From CAZRQL01 sp964602415 (GTDB lineage: Bacteria; Bacteroidota; Bacteroidia; Cytophagales; Flammeovirgaceae), in assembly GCA_964602415.1 (NCBI GenBank), contig CAZRQL010000001.1, positions 124,001-188,000 of the forward strand: a DNA stretch of 64,000 nucleotides, in the 5' to 3' direction. Positions within the stretch are counted from its first letter, which is position 1; every line of letters starts with the position of its first letter. Below the pieces are notes generated by a model. That model searched no databases. It was not told the origin of the DNA and was given only the letters and a program-made list of their open reading frames with translations. This document shows positions 24,926-34,358 of the stretch, piece by piece. The position numbers and the translations under genes were made by a program.

Positions 24926-26580
24926 TGTTTGAGATGTCTTTGTCGAGCAAAAAAATGCTCAATTTCTCGCAAAGATAGTGCATTGAGGGTATGAGATTGG
25001 GGTAGCCCTCCTTTTCGGGCAATTTTAGTTCCCAGTTTCATATACTGATAGCCGTTTTTTTCGTGCGCATCAGGACAAATGGCTATCACCACCCCTTTGC
25101 AGACCGCTTCATGCACCCACCGCCAATCCAAATCCAGCCTCCAAGGATGGCTGTTTATCTCAATGGCCACTCCGCAACGCGCACAGGCTTCTATCACCAT
25201 TTTGTGGTCAATAGGATAGCCTTCGCGCCTGAGCAACAACCTACCTGTGGGATGTCCCAAGATGCTCGTGTAAGGGTTTTCGATGGCAGCTACCAACCTT
25301 GCAGTGGCTTTTTCTTGACTCATATTTAGATGTGAATGCACAGAGGCAATGACAAAATCAAATGTTGCCAGCGTATGGGGTTCATAATCCAGTGAGCCGT
25401 CTGAAAGGATGTCTGATTCGATGCCTTTGAGGATTTTGAAAGGGCTTAGTTCTTGGTTGAGTTTGTCTATTTCTTCGTGTTGCCTCTGGATGGCAGCTTC
25501 GTTTAGCCCTCCGGCGTAAAAAGCCGAGCGCGAGTGATCGGTAATACCTAAGTATTCAAACCCCAAATCGCGGCAGGCTTCGGCCATTTCTTTGAGGCTG
25601 TGTTTTCCATCGCTATAAGTGCTGTGGTTGTGCAAAATTCCTTTTAGTCGGCTGTATTCGACCAAGTTATCCATGCCAAATTTGTCTGCGAACTCGAACT
25701 CATGCAGGCCTTCCCGAAGTTCTGGCGGAAAATATGGCAATCCTGCTTTTTGGTAAATTTGCTCTTCCGTTTCAAAGGAATTTGAAGCAGCAATCCGGCC
25801 TAAATTATTTTTTTTGAGATGATCCGGTGAACTGCTGAGTACAAAAGATTCAGCAACAAATCTTTCTTTTTTTCGCAAATGAAAAACTGTGTCGAAACTA
25901 TTGATTTTACCTCTCCAAGAGTAAGGCCCGCTTTTATCTATTTGATAAACAGCCCCTCGTATTTTGGAAAGAAAATCATGTGCCTTGGTATCTGCTTCCA
26001 GCAAAAAATCTAATTTTTCCACAACCTCATGGCACTGCCTTACATGTCCCACTACCATAGCATTGGGATACTGCTCTTTGACTTGTGATAGTATATCCAC
26101 AGCAATCTTTTCGGCCTCGTCGAGATGCTTTTTGTCAGAAGAGGCCAGCAAAAAAACAATCTGCTGCAAAATGGCTTCTTGGGTTTTTTGCCCAAAACCC
26201 TTGGTTTTTGCGACAGTGCCTGATTCACAGGCGGCTTGTAAGGCAGATATGCTGTCAATACCCAACTCTCTCCAAAGAACACCTACTTTTTTACCCCCTA
26301 AACCCTTGATATTGAGTATATCCATGACCCCAATCGGGGTTTTGTCCGTGTAAGCCTTTAGCTCTGCAAAGGTACCAGTTTGTATCAAATCATAGACCGC
26401 TTTGGCTTGAGAGCGGGTCAAACCCAAAGACTGCATCTCAGAAGGCTCTTTATCAATGAGTTCTGTGTTGATTCGCTCCAAATTGAAAATGGCAGAATAA
26501 AAACCCTTTGAATCTTCTCCGTATAACTCACTTAGAGCCAATGCCTTTCTGAAAGAATTAATGATTTCTTTGTTATTCAC
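24922..26580 (-). CDS. polX: PolX-family protein with intact PHP domain and degraded polymerase site
   Basis: The 552-residue protein has the bacterial PolX layout: helix-hairpin-helix and pol-beta-like region (about residues 1-320) and a C-terminal PHP phosphoesterase. PHP metal ligands look complete: HNHSTYSDG, ITDHS, SVHSH, GHPTGRLLL, NSHPWRLD and PDAH. The polymerase half is not normal. Where active PolX has a GDID motif, this protein has VEKLD, so the first Asp is Lys; where the third Asp lies in VDLR, this one has FHLR. The protein may therefore act mainly as a 3'-5' exonuclease or phosphatase in base-excision repair. It starts with GTG and leads a four-gene operon. Confidence 0.9.
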   Translation of the reverse strand: MNNKEIINSFRKALALSELYGEDSKGFYSAIFNLERINTELIDKEPSEMQSLGLTRSQAKAVYDLIQTGTFAELKAYTDKTPIGVMDILNIKGLGGKKVGVLWRELGIDSISALQAACESGTVAKTKGFGQKTQEAILQQIVFLLASSDKKHLDEAEKIAVDILSQVKEQYPNAMVVGHVRQCHEVVEKLDFLLEADTKAHDFLSKIRGAVYQIDKSGPYSWRGKINSFDTVFHLRKKERFVAESFVLSSSPDHLKKNNLGRIAASNSFETEEQIYQKAGLPYFPPELREGLHEFEFADKFGMDNLVEYSRLKGILHNHSTYSDGKHSLKEMAEACRDLGFEYLGITDHSRSAFYAGGLNEAAIQRQHEEIDKLNQELSPFKILKGIESDILSDGSLDYEPHTLATFDFVIASVHSHLNMSQEKATARLVAAIENPYTSILGHPTGRLLLRREGYPIDHKMVIEACARCGVAIEINSHPWRLDLDWRWVHEAVCKGVVIAICPDAHEKNGYQYMKLGTKIARKGGLPQSHTLNALSLREIEHFFARQRHLKQ

Positions 26581-26794
26581 CAGAGGAAAGTTTATGATAA
26601 ATATAGAAATTCATTGTTGAGTTTGCAACAAAAACTACAATTGCTGACCGAGCAGTTGCGGTTCATTCACATTTCGTATCCATAGTACTTACAATTTTTC
26701 AACGAATTTACTTCAACTCGTGTTGCTGCAAATACTTCGAAATGGTACTGACAAATGATTGACTTGTTAAGGTGGCTAAGTGTGATTGCATAGA

Positions 26795-26829
26795 TTTGTT
26801 TCACATTTGAGACTGCGCTGTTACTTTTG
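26795..26829 (+). promoter_or_regulatory. asnS promoter
   Basis: TTTG (26795-26798), 23-base spacer, TACTTTTG (26822-26829), 17 bases before the ATG at 26847. The rest of the 266-base gap from 26581 shows no gene. Confidence 0.7.
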
Positions 26830-26846
26830 CATTTAAATGTTTAAAA

Positions 26847-28325
26847 ATGGCTATCGCCGTCAAAAAAAATACAATCAGAAGGAAGGAAATAAAGGACTTG
26901 CTTTTGGAAAATATCACGCAAGACCTCCATTTGGTTTGTGGCTGGGTGCGAACCGTAAGAACGAGCAAAAATGTGGCTTTTATTGCGCTCAATGATGGCA
27001 GCACCTCTTCCAATCTTCAGCTCGTAGTTGATTATGAGGTGATTGGTGAGCAAGTTCTCAAACAACTCAATACGGGTGCCTGTTTAGAAGTACAGGGGCA
27101 ACTGGTAGCTTCGCAAGGCAGCGGGCAGTCTGTGGAGTTGGTGGTCAAATCTTTGAAAGTTTTGGGTGAAGCAAACCCCGAAGAGTACAAACTCCAGCCC
27201 AAAAAGCACTCATTGGAGTTTTTGAGAGACATAGCACACCTAAGGCCCCGTACGGCCACTTTTGGGGCGGTGTTTCGTGTGAGGCATCATTTGGCTTTTG
27301 CTATTCACAAATATTTCAACAACAAGGGGTTCTACTATTTGCATACTCCTATTATCACGGGTTCTGATGCCGAAGGAGCAGGGGAGATGTTTACCGTTAC
27401 GACCTTAGACCTCTTGCAGCCACCTCGCAACGAAGCAGGGGAAATTGACTTCAAGCAAGACTTTTTTGGCAAGCATACCAATTTGACAGTTTCCGGTCAA
27501 CTGGAGGCCGAATGCGGTGCTTTGGCTCTGGGTAAAGTCTATACTTTTGGGCCTACTTTTCGCGCCGAAAACTCCAACACCGCCCGACACCTGGCTGAAT
27601 TTTGGATGATAGAGCCGGAGATGGCTTTTTATGACCTCCAAGACAACATGGATTTGGTAGAGGATTTTCTTAAATACCTTATCGGCTACGCGTTGGAAAA
27701 TTGCGCGGAAGATTTGGCTATTTTGGACAAAAGATTGGCAGAAGAAGAGAAAAGCAAACCCCAATCCGAAAGAAGCGAAATGGGGCTGCTCGAAAAGCTA
27801 AGTTTCGTTGTCTCAAATGATTTTGAAAGATTGACTTATAGCCAAGCCATCGAAATCTTGCTCCAATCCAACCACCATAAAAAAGGCAAATTCAATTACC
27901 CCATCAGTTGGGGTATAGACTTACAGTCTGAACACGAGAGGTATTTAGTTGAAAAACATTTCAAAAAGCCTGTTATTTTGACCGATTATCCCCGAGCCAT
28001 CAAGGCATTTTATATGAAGCAAAACGAAGGCGAGCAACCCGGCAGAGAAACTGTCAGGGCGATGGATGTGCTTTTTCCCGGTATTGGGGAAATAGTGGGG
28101 GGCTCTCAGAGAGAAGAAGACCTACACAAACTTGCCACCCGAGTCGCCGAAGTGGGGATTCCTCAAGAGAGTATTTGGTGGTACTTGGAACTTCGCAAGT
28201 TTGGCACAGCTCCCCATAGCGGTTTTGGATTGGGCTTTGAAAGATTGGTGCTCTTTGTTACGGGTATGGGCAACATCCGTGATGTGATGCCTTTTCCTAG
28301 AACCCCAAAAAACGCCGAATTTTAG
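26847..28325 (+). CDS. asnS: Asparaginyl-tRNA synthetase
   Basis: The 492-residue enzyme has an N-terminal OB-fold anticodon-binding domain (VCGWVRTVRTSKNVAFIALNDG) and a class II catalytic domain with TFRAENSNTARHLAEF (motif 2), EIVGGSQREEDL and the motif 3 phrase GFGLGFERLV. GSQRE before the last motif favours AsnRS over AspRS. It charges tRNA-Asn directly. Because gatB is also present, the amidotransferase probably serves mainly Glu-tRNA-Gln in this organism. The gene has its own promoter and terminator. Confidence 0.96.
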   Translation: MAIAVKKNTIRRKEIKDLLLENITQDLHLVCGWVRTVRTSKNVAFIALNDGSTSSNLQLVVDYEVIGEQVLKQLNTGACLEVQGQLVASQGSGQSVELVVKSLKVLGEANPEEYKLQPKKHSLEFLRDIAHLRPRTATFGAVFRVRHHLAFAIHKYFNNKGFYYLHTPIITGSDAEGAGEMFTVTTLDLLQPPRNEAGEIDFKQDFFGKHTNLTVSGQLEAECGALALGKVYTFGPTFRAENSNTARHLAEFWMIEPEMAFYDLQDNMDLVEDFLKYLIGYALENCAEDLAILDKRLAEEEKSKPQSERSEMGLLEKLSFVVSNDFERLTYSQAIEILLQSNHHKKGKFNYPISWGIDLQSEHERYLVEKHFKKPVILTDYPRAIKAFYMKQNEGEQPGRETVRAMDVLFPGIGEIVGGSQREEDLHKLATRVAEVGIPQESIWWYLELRKFGTAPHSGFGLGFERLVLFVTGMGNIRDVMPFPRTPKNAEF

Positions 28326-28350
28326 CCTATTGACTCGCTGACTTGTAAAA

Positions 28351-28390
28351 ATAAAAAGGCAAAACCAAATTTATTGATTTGCCTTTTTAT
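28351..28390. terminator. Bidirectional terminator between asnS and recA
   Basis: A perfect 13-bp stem, ATAAAAAGGCAAA (28351-28363) with its complement (28378-28390), and a 14-base loop. T-rich and A-rich arms allow use from both sides. Confidence 0.8.
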
Positions 28391-28510
28391 TTTATGGCGC
28401 AGGGTTTGACAAGGAAAATTTTTATGCAATTCTTTGCTACCATTAGCAAGGGATGATGTAGCCCCAACTCAACAAATTTTCCATTGCATCAACTCAAAAT
28501 TACCAAGTGG

Positions 28511-29554
28511 CTACTCTTCGTCGGTTTCAACAGGTAAAGACCTTACGGAGGTGTGCGAAGCCAACTTTTCTTTGATTCTGACTTCAAGCTCTGCCATCAA
28601 GCCATCGTTGTCTGCAATTACGTCTTTGACCGTTTCGCGACCCTGCCCCAGTTTTGTGTCTTTGTACGAGAACCAAGAGCCTGATTTTTTGATGATTTCG
28701 AGTTCAACGGCTAAATCAAGTATTTCTCCTGCCTTAGATATTCCCTGCCCGTATATGATGTCAAACTCTACTTGGCGAAAAGGAGGAGCAACTTTATTTT
28801 TTTGGACTTTGACTCGGGTACGGTTGCCGGTGATTTGGTCTCCATTTTCTTTGATTGCCCCTATTCGTCGTATGTCCAAACGCACAGAAGCGTAGTACTT
28901 CAGGGCGTTGCCACCTGTTGTGGTTTCAGGGCTGCCAAACACAATCCCGATTTTGTCACGCAACTGGTTGATGAAAATACACACGCAGTTGGTTTTGTTG
29001 ATGATACCGGCCAACTTACGCAAGGCTTGCGACATGAGACGCGCTTGTAGTCCCATTTTGCTGTCTCCCATATCGCCTTCGAGTTCTGCTTTGGGCACCA
29101 AAGCCGCCACAGAGTCTATGACGATAATGTCCACTGCTCCCGAACGCACGAGATTTTCAGTGATTTCAAGGGCTTGTTCGCCGTAGTCGGGCTGCGAAAC
29201 CAGTAGGTTGTTTAGGTCAATTCCCAACTTTTCTGCATAGAACTTATCAAAAGCGTGTTCGGCATCTACAAAAGCGGCTATGCCACCCAATTTTTGGGCC
29301 TCTGCAATCGCATGAAGGGCTACTGTCGTTTTGCCGGAAGACTCGGGTCCGTATATCTCTACAATCCTGCCTCGAGGAAACCCTCCAACCCCCAAAGCAA
29401 TATCCAGCCCTACTGAGCCGGTTGAAATCGCCGGTATCTCATCAATTTTTCCATCGTTTAGGCGCATAATCGTGCCTTTGCCGTAAGTCTTTTCCAACTT
29501 TGCAAGCGTAGTTTCCAGTGATTTGCGTCTTTCTTCTTTCTCTTTTTCTGTCAT
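28511..29554 (-). CDS. recA: Recombinase RecA
   Basis: The ATG at 29554 gives 347 residues; a TTG three codons upstream is in frame but would overlap a promoter element. Walker A GPESSGKTT, Walker B region IVIDSVAALVPKAELEG, the L1/L2 loop region (CIFINQLRDKIG and GNALKYYASVR) and a normal acidic C-terminus are present. RecA forms the ATP filament for homologous recombination and SOS-type control. The gene is transcribed alone. Confidence 0.98.
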   Translation of the reverse strand: MTEKEKEERRKSLETTLAKLEKTYGKGTIMRLNDGKIDEIPAISTGSVGLDIALGVGGFPRGRIVEIYGPESSGKTTVALHAIAEAQKLGGIAAFVDAEHAFDKFYAEKLGIDLNNLLVSQPDYGEQALEITENLVRSGAVDIIVIDSVAALVPKAELEGDMGDSKMGLQARLMSQALRKLAGIINKTNCVCIFINQLRDKIGIVFGSPETTTGGNALKYYASVRLDIRRIGAIKENGDQITGNRTRVKVQKNKVAPPFRQVEFDIIYGQGISKAGEILDLAVELEIIKKSGSWFSYKDTKLGQGRETVKDVIADNDGLMAELEVRIKEKLASHTSVRSLPVETDEE

Positions 29555-29571
29555 AATAAACAAACTTAAAG

Positions 29572-29604
29572 CAAAGTTAAGTTACTTGCTATCATCAAAC
29601 AAAA
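29572..29604 (-). promoter_or_regulatory. recA promoter
   Basis: On the minus strand TTTTG (29604-29600), 20-base spacer, TAACTTTG (29579-29572). A second TAnnTTTG element (TAAGTTTG, 29568-29561) lies closer to the start. Confidence 0.65.
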
Positions 29605-29678
29605 ATTAACTTAAAGAAAAGCATCTTTAGTAAAGTTCAAAACAAATACCATAGGTTTGGCTTGAGAATAGCAGATTG

Positions 29679-29719
29679 AGAAGCAATCCACTCCATTGCG
29701 TTTGCAATCGCAGGCTTCT
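29679..29719. other. Nested inverted repeats between ligA and recA
   Basis: AGAAGC/GCTTCT (29679-29684 and 29714-29719) encloses ATTGC-GTTT-GCAAT (29695-29708). It could be part of the end of the ligA transcript. There is no T run, so the call is weak. The rest of this 254-base gap holds only the recA promoter. Confidence 0.3.
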
Positions 29720-29808
29720 GAAATTTTATTGAGATGCAATTAAAAACTGTCTTGCACGAATGTCAATCATTGAGGATTTCTTAATCAAATTAGCATCGCG
29801 GCCTGTTG

Positions 29809-31839
29809 CTACTCAATCATTGCTAAGAACTCTTGTTCGGATAACGTGTTTATATTTAGTTTCTTGGCTTTCTCCAATTTGGCAGCACCCGGCTTGTTGC
29901 CCACGATGAGGAAATTTAGTTTTGCAGAAACGGACGAGACCAATTTGCCCGAATGGGCTTTAACGAGTTCTTCTATTTCTTCTCGACTCATACTCTCAAA
30001 AGTGCCCGTAACCACAAAAGTCATCCCTTTGAGTTTTTCGCTTTTGATTTCTTGTCCATCATCCTTTTTTGTTTCAAAACAAAGCCCAGCTTGTTTTAGA
30101 GAGTTGATAGTGTTGGTATTTTCCTTCAATGAAAAATATTCTTTCACGCTAAGGGCTATTTTTTCTCCGATGTCAGGCACTTCACAGAGTTGCTCGATTG
30201 TGGCATCTGCAATGGCTTGGATGCTGCCGAAGTGCTGCGCTAGCTTTTCAGCCACGGTTTCTCCTACAAACCTGATTCCCAATCCAAAAAGCACACGCGC
30301 AAAAGGCACAGACTTTGATTGCTCTATACCCGTGAGTAGTTTTTGGGCTGATTTTTCTCCAAAACGCTCTAATTGAATCAAGTCTTCTTGGGTCAGTCTG
30401 TACAAGTCTTCGATTCCTTTGATAAGCCCTTTTTCAAATAGCATTACGATGGTTTCAGTACCTAAGCTGTCTATATCCAAGGCCTTACGGTGCACAAAAT
30501 GCTCCACTTTCCCAATTTGCTGCGGAGGGCAACTTTGGGAGTTGGGACAATAATATGCCACTTCATCTTCAGGCCGCAACAGCGGTGTGCTGCAAGCAGG
30601 GCAATTTTTTGGGAAAGTTACCTTTGCTGCATTGGGTTTACGTTTGGAAACATCAACGGCTGTAATTTTTGGGATTATTTCTCCGCCCTTTTCCAGATAG
30701 ACCCAGTCGGTTTCGTGGAGATCCAATCTTTCAATTTCATTTGCATTGTGCAGGGTAGCCCTTTTTACGGTAGTGCCTGCCAGATGTACAGGCGACAGAT
30801 TGGCCACAGGGGTTACAGCCCCCGTCCTACCCACCTGAAACTCTACAGAGAGCAATTGGGTAAGCGCGGTTTCGGCTTTGAATTTGTAAGCCGTAGCCCA
30901 TCTGGGACTTTTTGCCGTAAATCCAAGTGCGTTTTGTTGGGCGAAGGAATTTACTTTGATGACAACTCCATCGGTTTCTACGGGGAAGTCGTGTCTTTGT
31001 TTGTCCCATTGGTCAATATAGTCAAACACAGATTCCATATTTTCACATATTTTCCAAGTTGGACTAACAGGAAAGCCCATTTCAGTCAACCAAATCATAG
31101 ACTCACTGTGGGTATGAACAGGCAACTCATCGCCCAGCAAAGCATACACAAAGCACTGCAACCTGCGTTTTGCCACAATTTTCGGGTCAAGTATTTTTAT
31201 GCTGCCTGATGCTGCATTTCTTGGGTTGGCCAGCATTTTTAGAGGCGTTTTTCCTTCTAAAATCCTTTTTTGATTTTCCTTTTCAATTTCGAGATTTAGT
31301 GCTTCAAATCGTTTTTTTGTGAAAAATACTTCTCCTCTCACCTCAAAACTCAAATCGGTTTTCACAGTAAGGGGTATGGAGGGGATGGTTTTTACGTTTT
31401 CGGTAACGTCATCGCCTTGCTCGCCGTCTCCTCGTGTTACGGCGCGAACGAGTTTGCCTTTTTCGTACCAAAAACTCATCGCCAGACCGTCGAATTTTAG
31501 TTCACACACGTACTGGGGTGTCGAACCGATGAGTTTTAAAATTCTGTTCTCAAATTCCAGCAATTCATTTCTATCATAGGTGTTGCTCAGTGAAAGCATC
31601 TGGTAGCGGTGCTTGACGGTCTCAAATCCGCTGATCAGGCCTCCCCCGACTCTTTGTGTGGGCGAATTTGGGAGTTTGTATTGAGGGTAGTTTGCTTCTA
31701 AGGCTTGGAGCTGCTTCATCATCGCATCAAACTCCACATCACTTACTTCGCTAATATCCTCAATGTAGTATTTGTAGTTAAGTTCATTGAGTTTTTGGCT
31801 TAGTTCTACTATTTTTTCAGATGCCTCTCTATCGGTCAT
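29809..31839 (-). CDS. ligA: NAD-dependent DNA ligase
   Basis: This 676-residue ligase has all domains: Ia (YYIEDISEVSDVEFD), adenylation domain with Lys115 in ELKFDG, OB fold, a four-cysteine zinc site (CPACSTPL and YYCPNSQSC), helix-hairpin-helix repeats (LGIRFVGETVAEKL, LCEVPDIGEKIA) and a C-terminal BRCT (GMTFVVTGTFESMSREE). It seals nicks during replication and repair. It is the last gene of a run beginning with prfB, with only three bases between the BY-kinase stop and its ATG. Confidence 0.98.
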   Translation of the reverse strand: MTDREASEKIVELSQKLNELNYKYYIEDISEVSDVEFDAMMKQLQALEANYPQYKLPNSPTQRVGGGLISGFETVKHRYQMLSLSNTYDRNELLEFENRILKLIGSTPQYVCELKFDGLAMSFWYEKGKLVRAVTRGDGEQGDDVTENVKTIPSIPLTVKTDLSFEVRGEVFFTKKRFEALNLEIEKENQKRILEGKTPLKMLANPRNAASGSIKILDPKIVAKRRLQCFVYALLGDELPVHTHSESMIWLTEMGFPVSPTWKICENMESVFDYIDQWDKQRHDFPVETDGVVIKVNSFAQQNALGFTAKSPRWATAYKFKAETALTQLLSVEFQVGRTGAVTPVANLSPVHLAGTTVKRATLHNANEIERLDLHETDWVYLEKGGEIIPKITAVDVSKRKPNAAKVTFPKNCPACSTPLLRPEDEVAYYCPNSQSCPPQQIGKVEHFVHRKALDIDSLGTETIVMLFEKGLIKGIEDLYRLTQEDLIQLERFGEKSAQKLLTGIEQSKSVPFARVLFGLGIRFVGETVAEKLAQHFGSIQAIADATIEQLCEVPDIGEKIALSVKEYFSLKENTNTINSLKQAGLCFETKKDDGQEIKSEKLKGMTFVVTGTFESMSREEIEELVKAHSGKLVSSVSAKLNFLIVGNKPGAAKLEKAKKLNINTLSEQEFLAMIE

Positions 31840-31842
31840 GGC

Positions 31843-34299
31843 CTATTTTTTATCTCTTTTGAACCAGTTAAACCATTTGGTTTTCTTTTTAGTATTTCCC
31901 TCTACATAATAGCCTTCCGTCTCTTTGGTATACCCATACCCATACCCGTATCCATACCCATACCCGTATCCATATCCATAAGCACCGTAGCCGTATTTTG
32001 AAGACTTCCCGACATCGTTAATTATGAAAGAAACATTTTGCATTCTTCCTTCTTTGACGAGTTTATCTACCTCTATAACAAAGCTTTTGCGAGAATAAGC
32101 CTGCCTCAATACGAATAGAGTCAAATCTAAATGCCTTGATAAAGCAAAATAATCAGAGACGAGTCCTATTGGGGCGTTATCAATAACTATAATTTCAAAA
32201 CGATTTTTAAGTTCAGCGATTAAAGAGTCAAATTTTTCACTGGCAAGTAATTCAGCCGGATTAGGCGGTATATCTCCACTGGGAATAACAAATAAATTAG
32301 GTAAATTAGTTGAATAAATTATCTCATTGAGGGTTTGTTTGCCAATTATGTAGTTGGAGAGTCCGATTGTAGAATTTAGATTGGGAAGATAGGAAGCAAT
32401 TTTGGGCTTTCTCAAATCCGCACCGATTAGCAGGGTATTTTTTTCCCCCATCGCATGTATCACAGCCAAATTGTAGGCACAAAATGTTTTACCTTCTCCC
32501 GGAGCGGTCGAGGTGATACCGATAACTTTTGCGGTTTTGTCAGAAGCCAAAAATTGTAGATTTATTCGCAAACTTCTGAATGCTTCTGCCATTGACGATT
32601 TTGGATTACTGGATATAATATTTTGCTGGGTTGCGTCTCCTTCTTTATGAGGTATTTTCCCCAAAACAGGCAGAGGCGAAAGGGTTTCTACATGTTTAGA
32701 TATGTAGATTTTGTCGTCTAAAGCCTCTGTGAGAAGTATAATTCCAATGGGTATAAAAAAAGAAAGAAAAATACCAACTACATAAACCACGTAAGGCTTT
32801 GGTGCCACCAAAATCGCTCTGTTAGGTCGAGCATATTCCAAAACATAAGCATCTGAACTATTTGAAGCTAAGGCAATTTGGGCTTCGTATTTCTTTTCTA
32901 AAAGAAAGTTAAAAATGGTCTCATTCAATTTGAACTGACGTTCTATATTTACAAGATTTCTTTGACTTGAAGGCAGCCGACTTATTTCTCGATTGAGCAT
33001 GGATAGCTTTGATTCTATAACTTTGAGTTCGCTATCATTTACCATGATCAGACCTTTTACGTTTTCTAAGATATTTTTTTGTATTTCATTTATTTTTCTG
33101 TCCAGTTCCTTTATTTCAAAACTGATACTTTTTTTACCCAATTCAGTAAGCCCAAATTTTCTGGCTCTGTTGAGGGATATTAACTCTGAAATTAACTGTG
33201 ATAGGAGCGGATCCTGAACACCCTGAAGAGACGGCGATATAATCTCATCATAGTCGCTTATCTTCTTAGATATAGCTTCATTGAGGTAATTGTAGTAATT
33301 TCTTTGGCTTTCCCTAATAAATTTCTGAGCTTGAATTTCTTGTGCCTCAACCAAGAGTGCTTTGGCATTTTGTTCTAAATCATACATTTTATTGTCTTGC
33401 TTAAAACGCTCCAATTTAATTTCGGAGGCAGCAAGAGAATCAAATATATTGCTAAGTTGGCCATTAATAAATTCTACGGTTCGCTTGGCTTGGTAGTTTT
33501 TATCTTCTAATATCAAACTAACATAACTATCACAGAGTTTATTTAAAATATCTACCTGTTTTAATATATTTTGTGATCTTAGTTTTAACTCAACGATGGT
33601 TGCTTCTTTGCTAAATTTAGCTATTTTAACACTTGTAAGAATTTTATCTGCTATGGATTCTTTTGACTCAATGATGAAATAGTAATTAGAAGGAAACTTT
33701 AAATTATTACTATATGTTATGGTAAACTTACATGATTTCAAATCAATTTCTTTGCCATTTTCAAATGTAAACTCATCTGTATTTGCTTTAGGTAATGAAA
33801 GAGAGCTGTCTTTTAAAAAGAAGTCACTGCTTATTTTGTAGTAATTGCTATCTATGATAGTCAGTTCAAATTTTTTATCGTAAGGGATTTTATGGAGACT
33901 ATCAAACTCTATTTCAATACCTTTAATAGGGTAAACTTCAGCTTGTTTTATATTACCTAAACTAAAAAGAGAAATCTTAGGCAATGAAGCGGCTGCCCTA
34001 AGTGCATTTTTAAAAGAGGCAATCTTTTCTATTTCATTAGCGACTTCGACAACATTTCCAAATAGATCCATTCCCACTATTACATCCTCTAAACCGGATG
34101 CTTTGTTATCTTTCTTTTTTTCGAGCAATATTTTTGCACCGGATTCATAAATGGGTTGTGTATACTTGAGGTAAAAATATGCAATAGATAAAAATATAGG
34201 GAAAGATATTAAGAAATAGTAATATTTGGCAAGAATTTTTCTTAGTATCTCTATCAAATCGAAAGAATCCTGAGGTTGCCTATTTTGCTCGTTATTCAT
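31843..34299 (-). CDS. Wzc-like chain-length regulator and BY-type tyrosine kinase, copy 2
   Basis: The 818-residue protein has a first membrane helix near residues 25-50, a Wzz-type domain and coiled coils, a second membrane helix near 495-525, and a BY-kinase with Walker A APGEGKTF, Walker A' GADLRKPKI and Walker B VIDNAPIG. The tail has eleven tyrosines in Gly-Tyr units followed by EGYYVEG. Domain order matches copy 1 (4778-7183), but the two clearly diverged in the periplasmic region. The kinase probably regulates polymer length through the export lipoprotein encoded upstream. The gene is more A/T-rich than prfB and ligA around it. Spacing to the upstream gene is 59 bases and to ligA three. 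Confidence 0.93.
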   Translation of the reverse strand: MNNEQNRQPQDSFDLIEILRKILAKYYYFLISFPIFLSIAYFYLKYTQPIYESGAKILLEKKKDNKASGLEDVIVGMDLFGNVVEVANEIEKIASFKNALRAAASLPKISLFSLGNIKQAEVYPIKGIEIEFDSLHKIPYDKKFELTIIDSNYYKISSDFFLKDSSLSLPKANTDEFTFENGKEIDLKSCKFTITYSNNLKFPSNYYFIIESKESIADKILTSVKIAKFSKEATIVELKLRSQNILKQVDILNKLCDSYVSLILEDKNYQAKRTVEFINGQLSNIFDSLAASEIKLERFKQDNKMYDLEQNAKALLVEAQEIQAQKFIRESQRNYYNYLNEAISKKISDYDEIISPSLQGVQDPLLSQLISELISLNRARKFGLTELGKKSISFEIKELDRKINEIQKNILENVKGLIMVNDSELKVIESKLSMLNREISRLPSSQRNLVNIERQFKLNETIFNFLLEKKYEAQIALASNSSDAYVLEYARPNRAILVAPKPYVVYVVGIFLSFFIPIGIILLTEALDDKIYISKHVETLSPLPVLGKIPHKEGDATQQNIISSNPKSSMAEAFRSLRINLQFLASDKTAKVIGITSTAPGEGKTFCAYNLAVIHAMGEKNTLLIGADLRKPKIASYLPNLNSTIGLSNYIIGKQTLNEIIYSTNLPNLFVIPSGDIPPNPAELLASEKFDSLIAELKNRFEIIVIDNAPIGLVSDYFALSRHLDLTLFVLRQAYSRKSFVIEVDKLVKEGRMQNVSFIINDVGKSSKYGYGAYGYGYGYGYGYGYGYGYTKETEGYYVEGNTKKKTKWFNWFKRDKK
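31929..31986 (-). repeat. Gly-Tyr coding repeat of the second BY-kinase
   Basis: Nine consecutive GGN-TAY units, with an 18-bp higher-order period (GGA-TAC-GGG-TAT-GGG-TAT), encode the tyrosine tail. Codon choice differs from the GGCTAY repeat of copy 1, so the two tails expanded separately. Confidence 0.85.
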
Positions 34300-34358
34300 T
34301 TGCCCAATAAATTTATTTTATTGTAATAAATACTTTTATATTCAGTATTTTGATTAAA

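Noticed and set aside
30490..31209. 239-codon plus-strand frame inside ligA
   Set aside because: No recognisable domain and the opposite strand encodes conserved ligase domains throughout.
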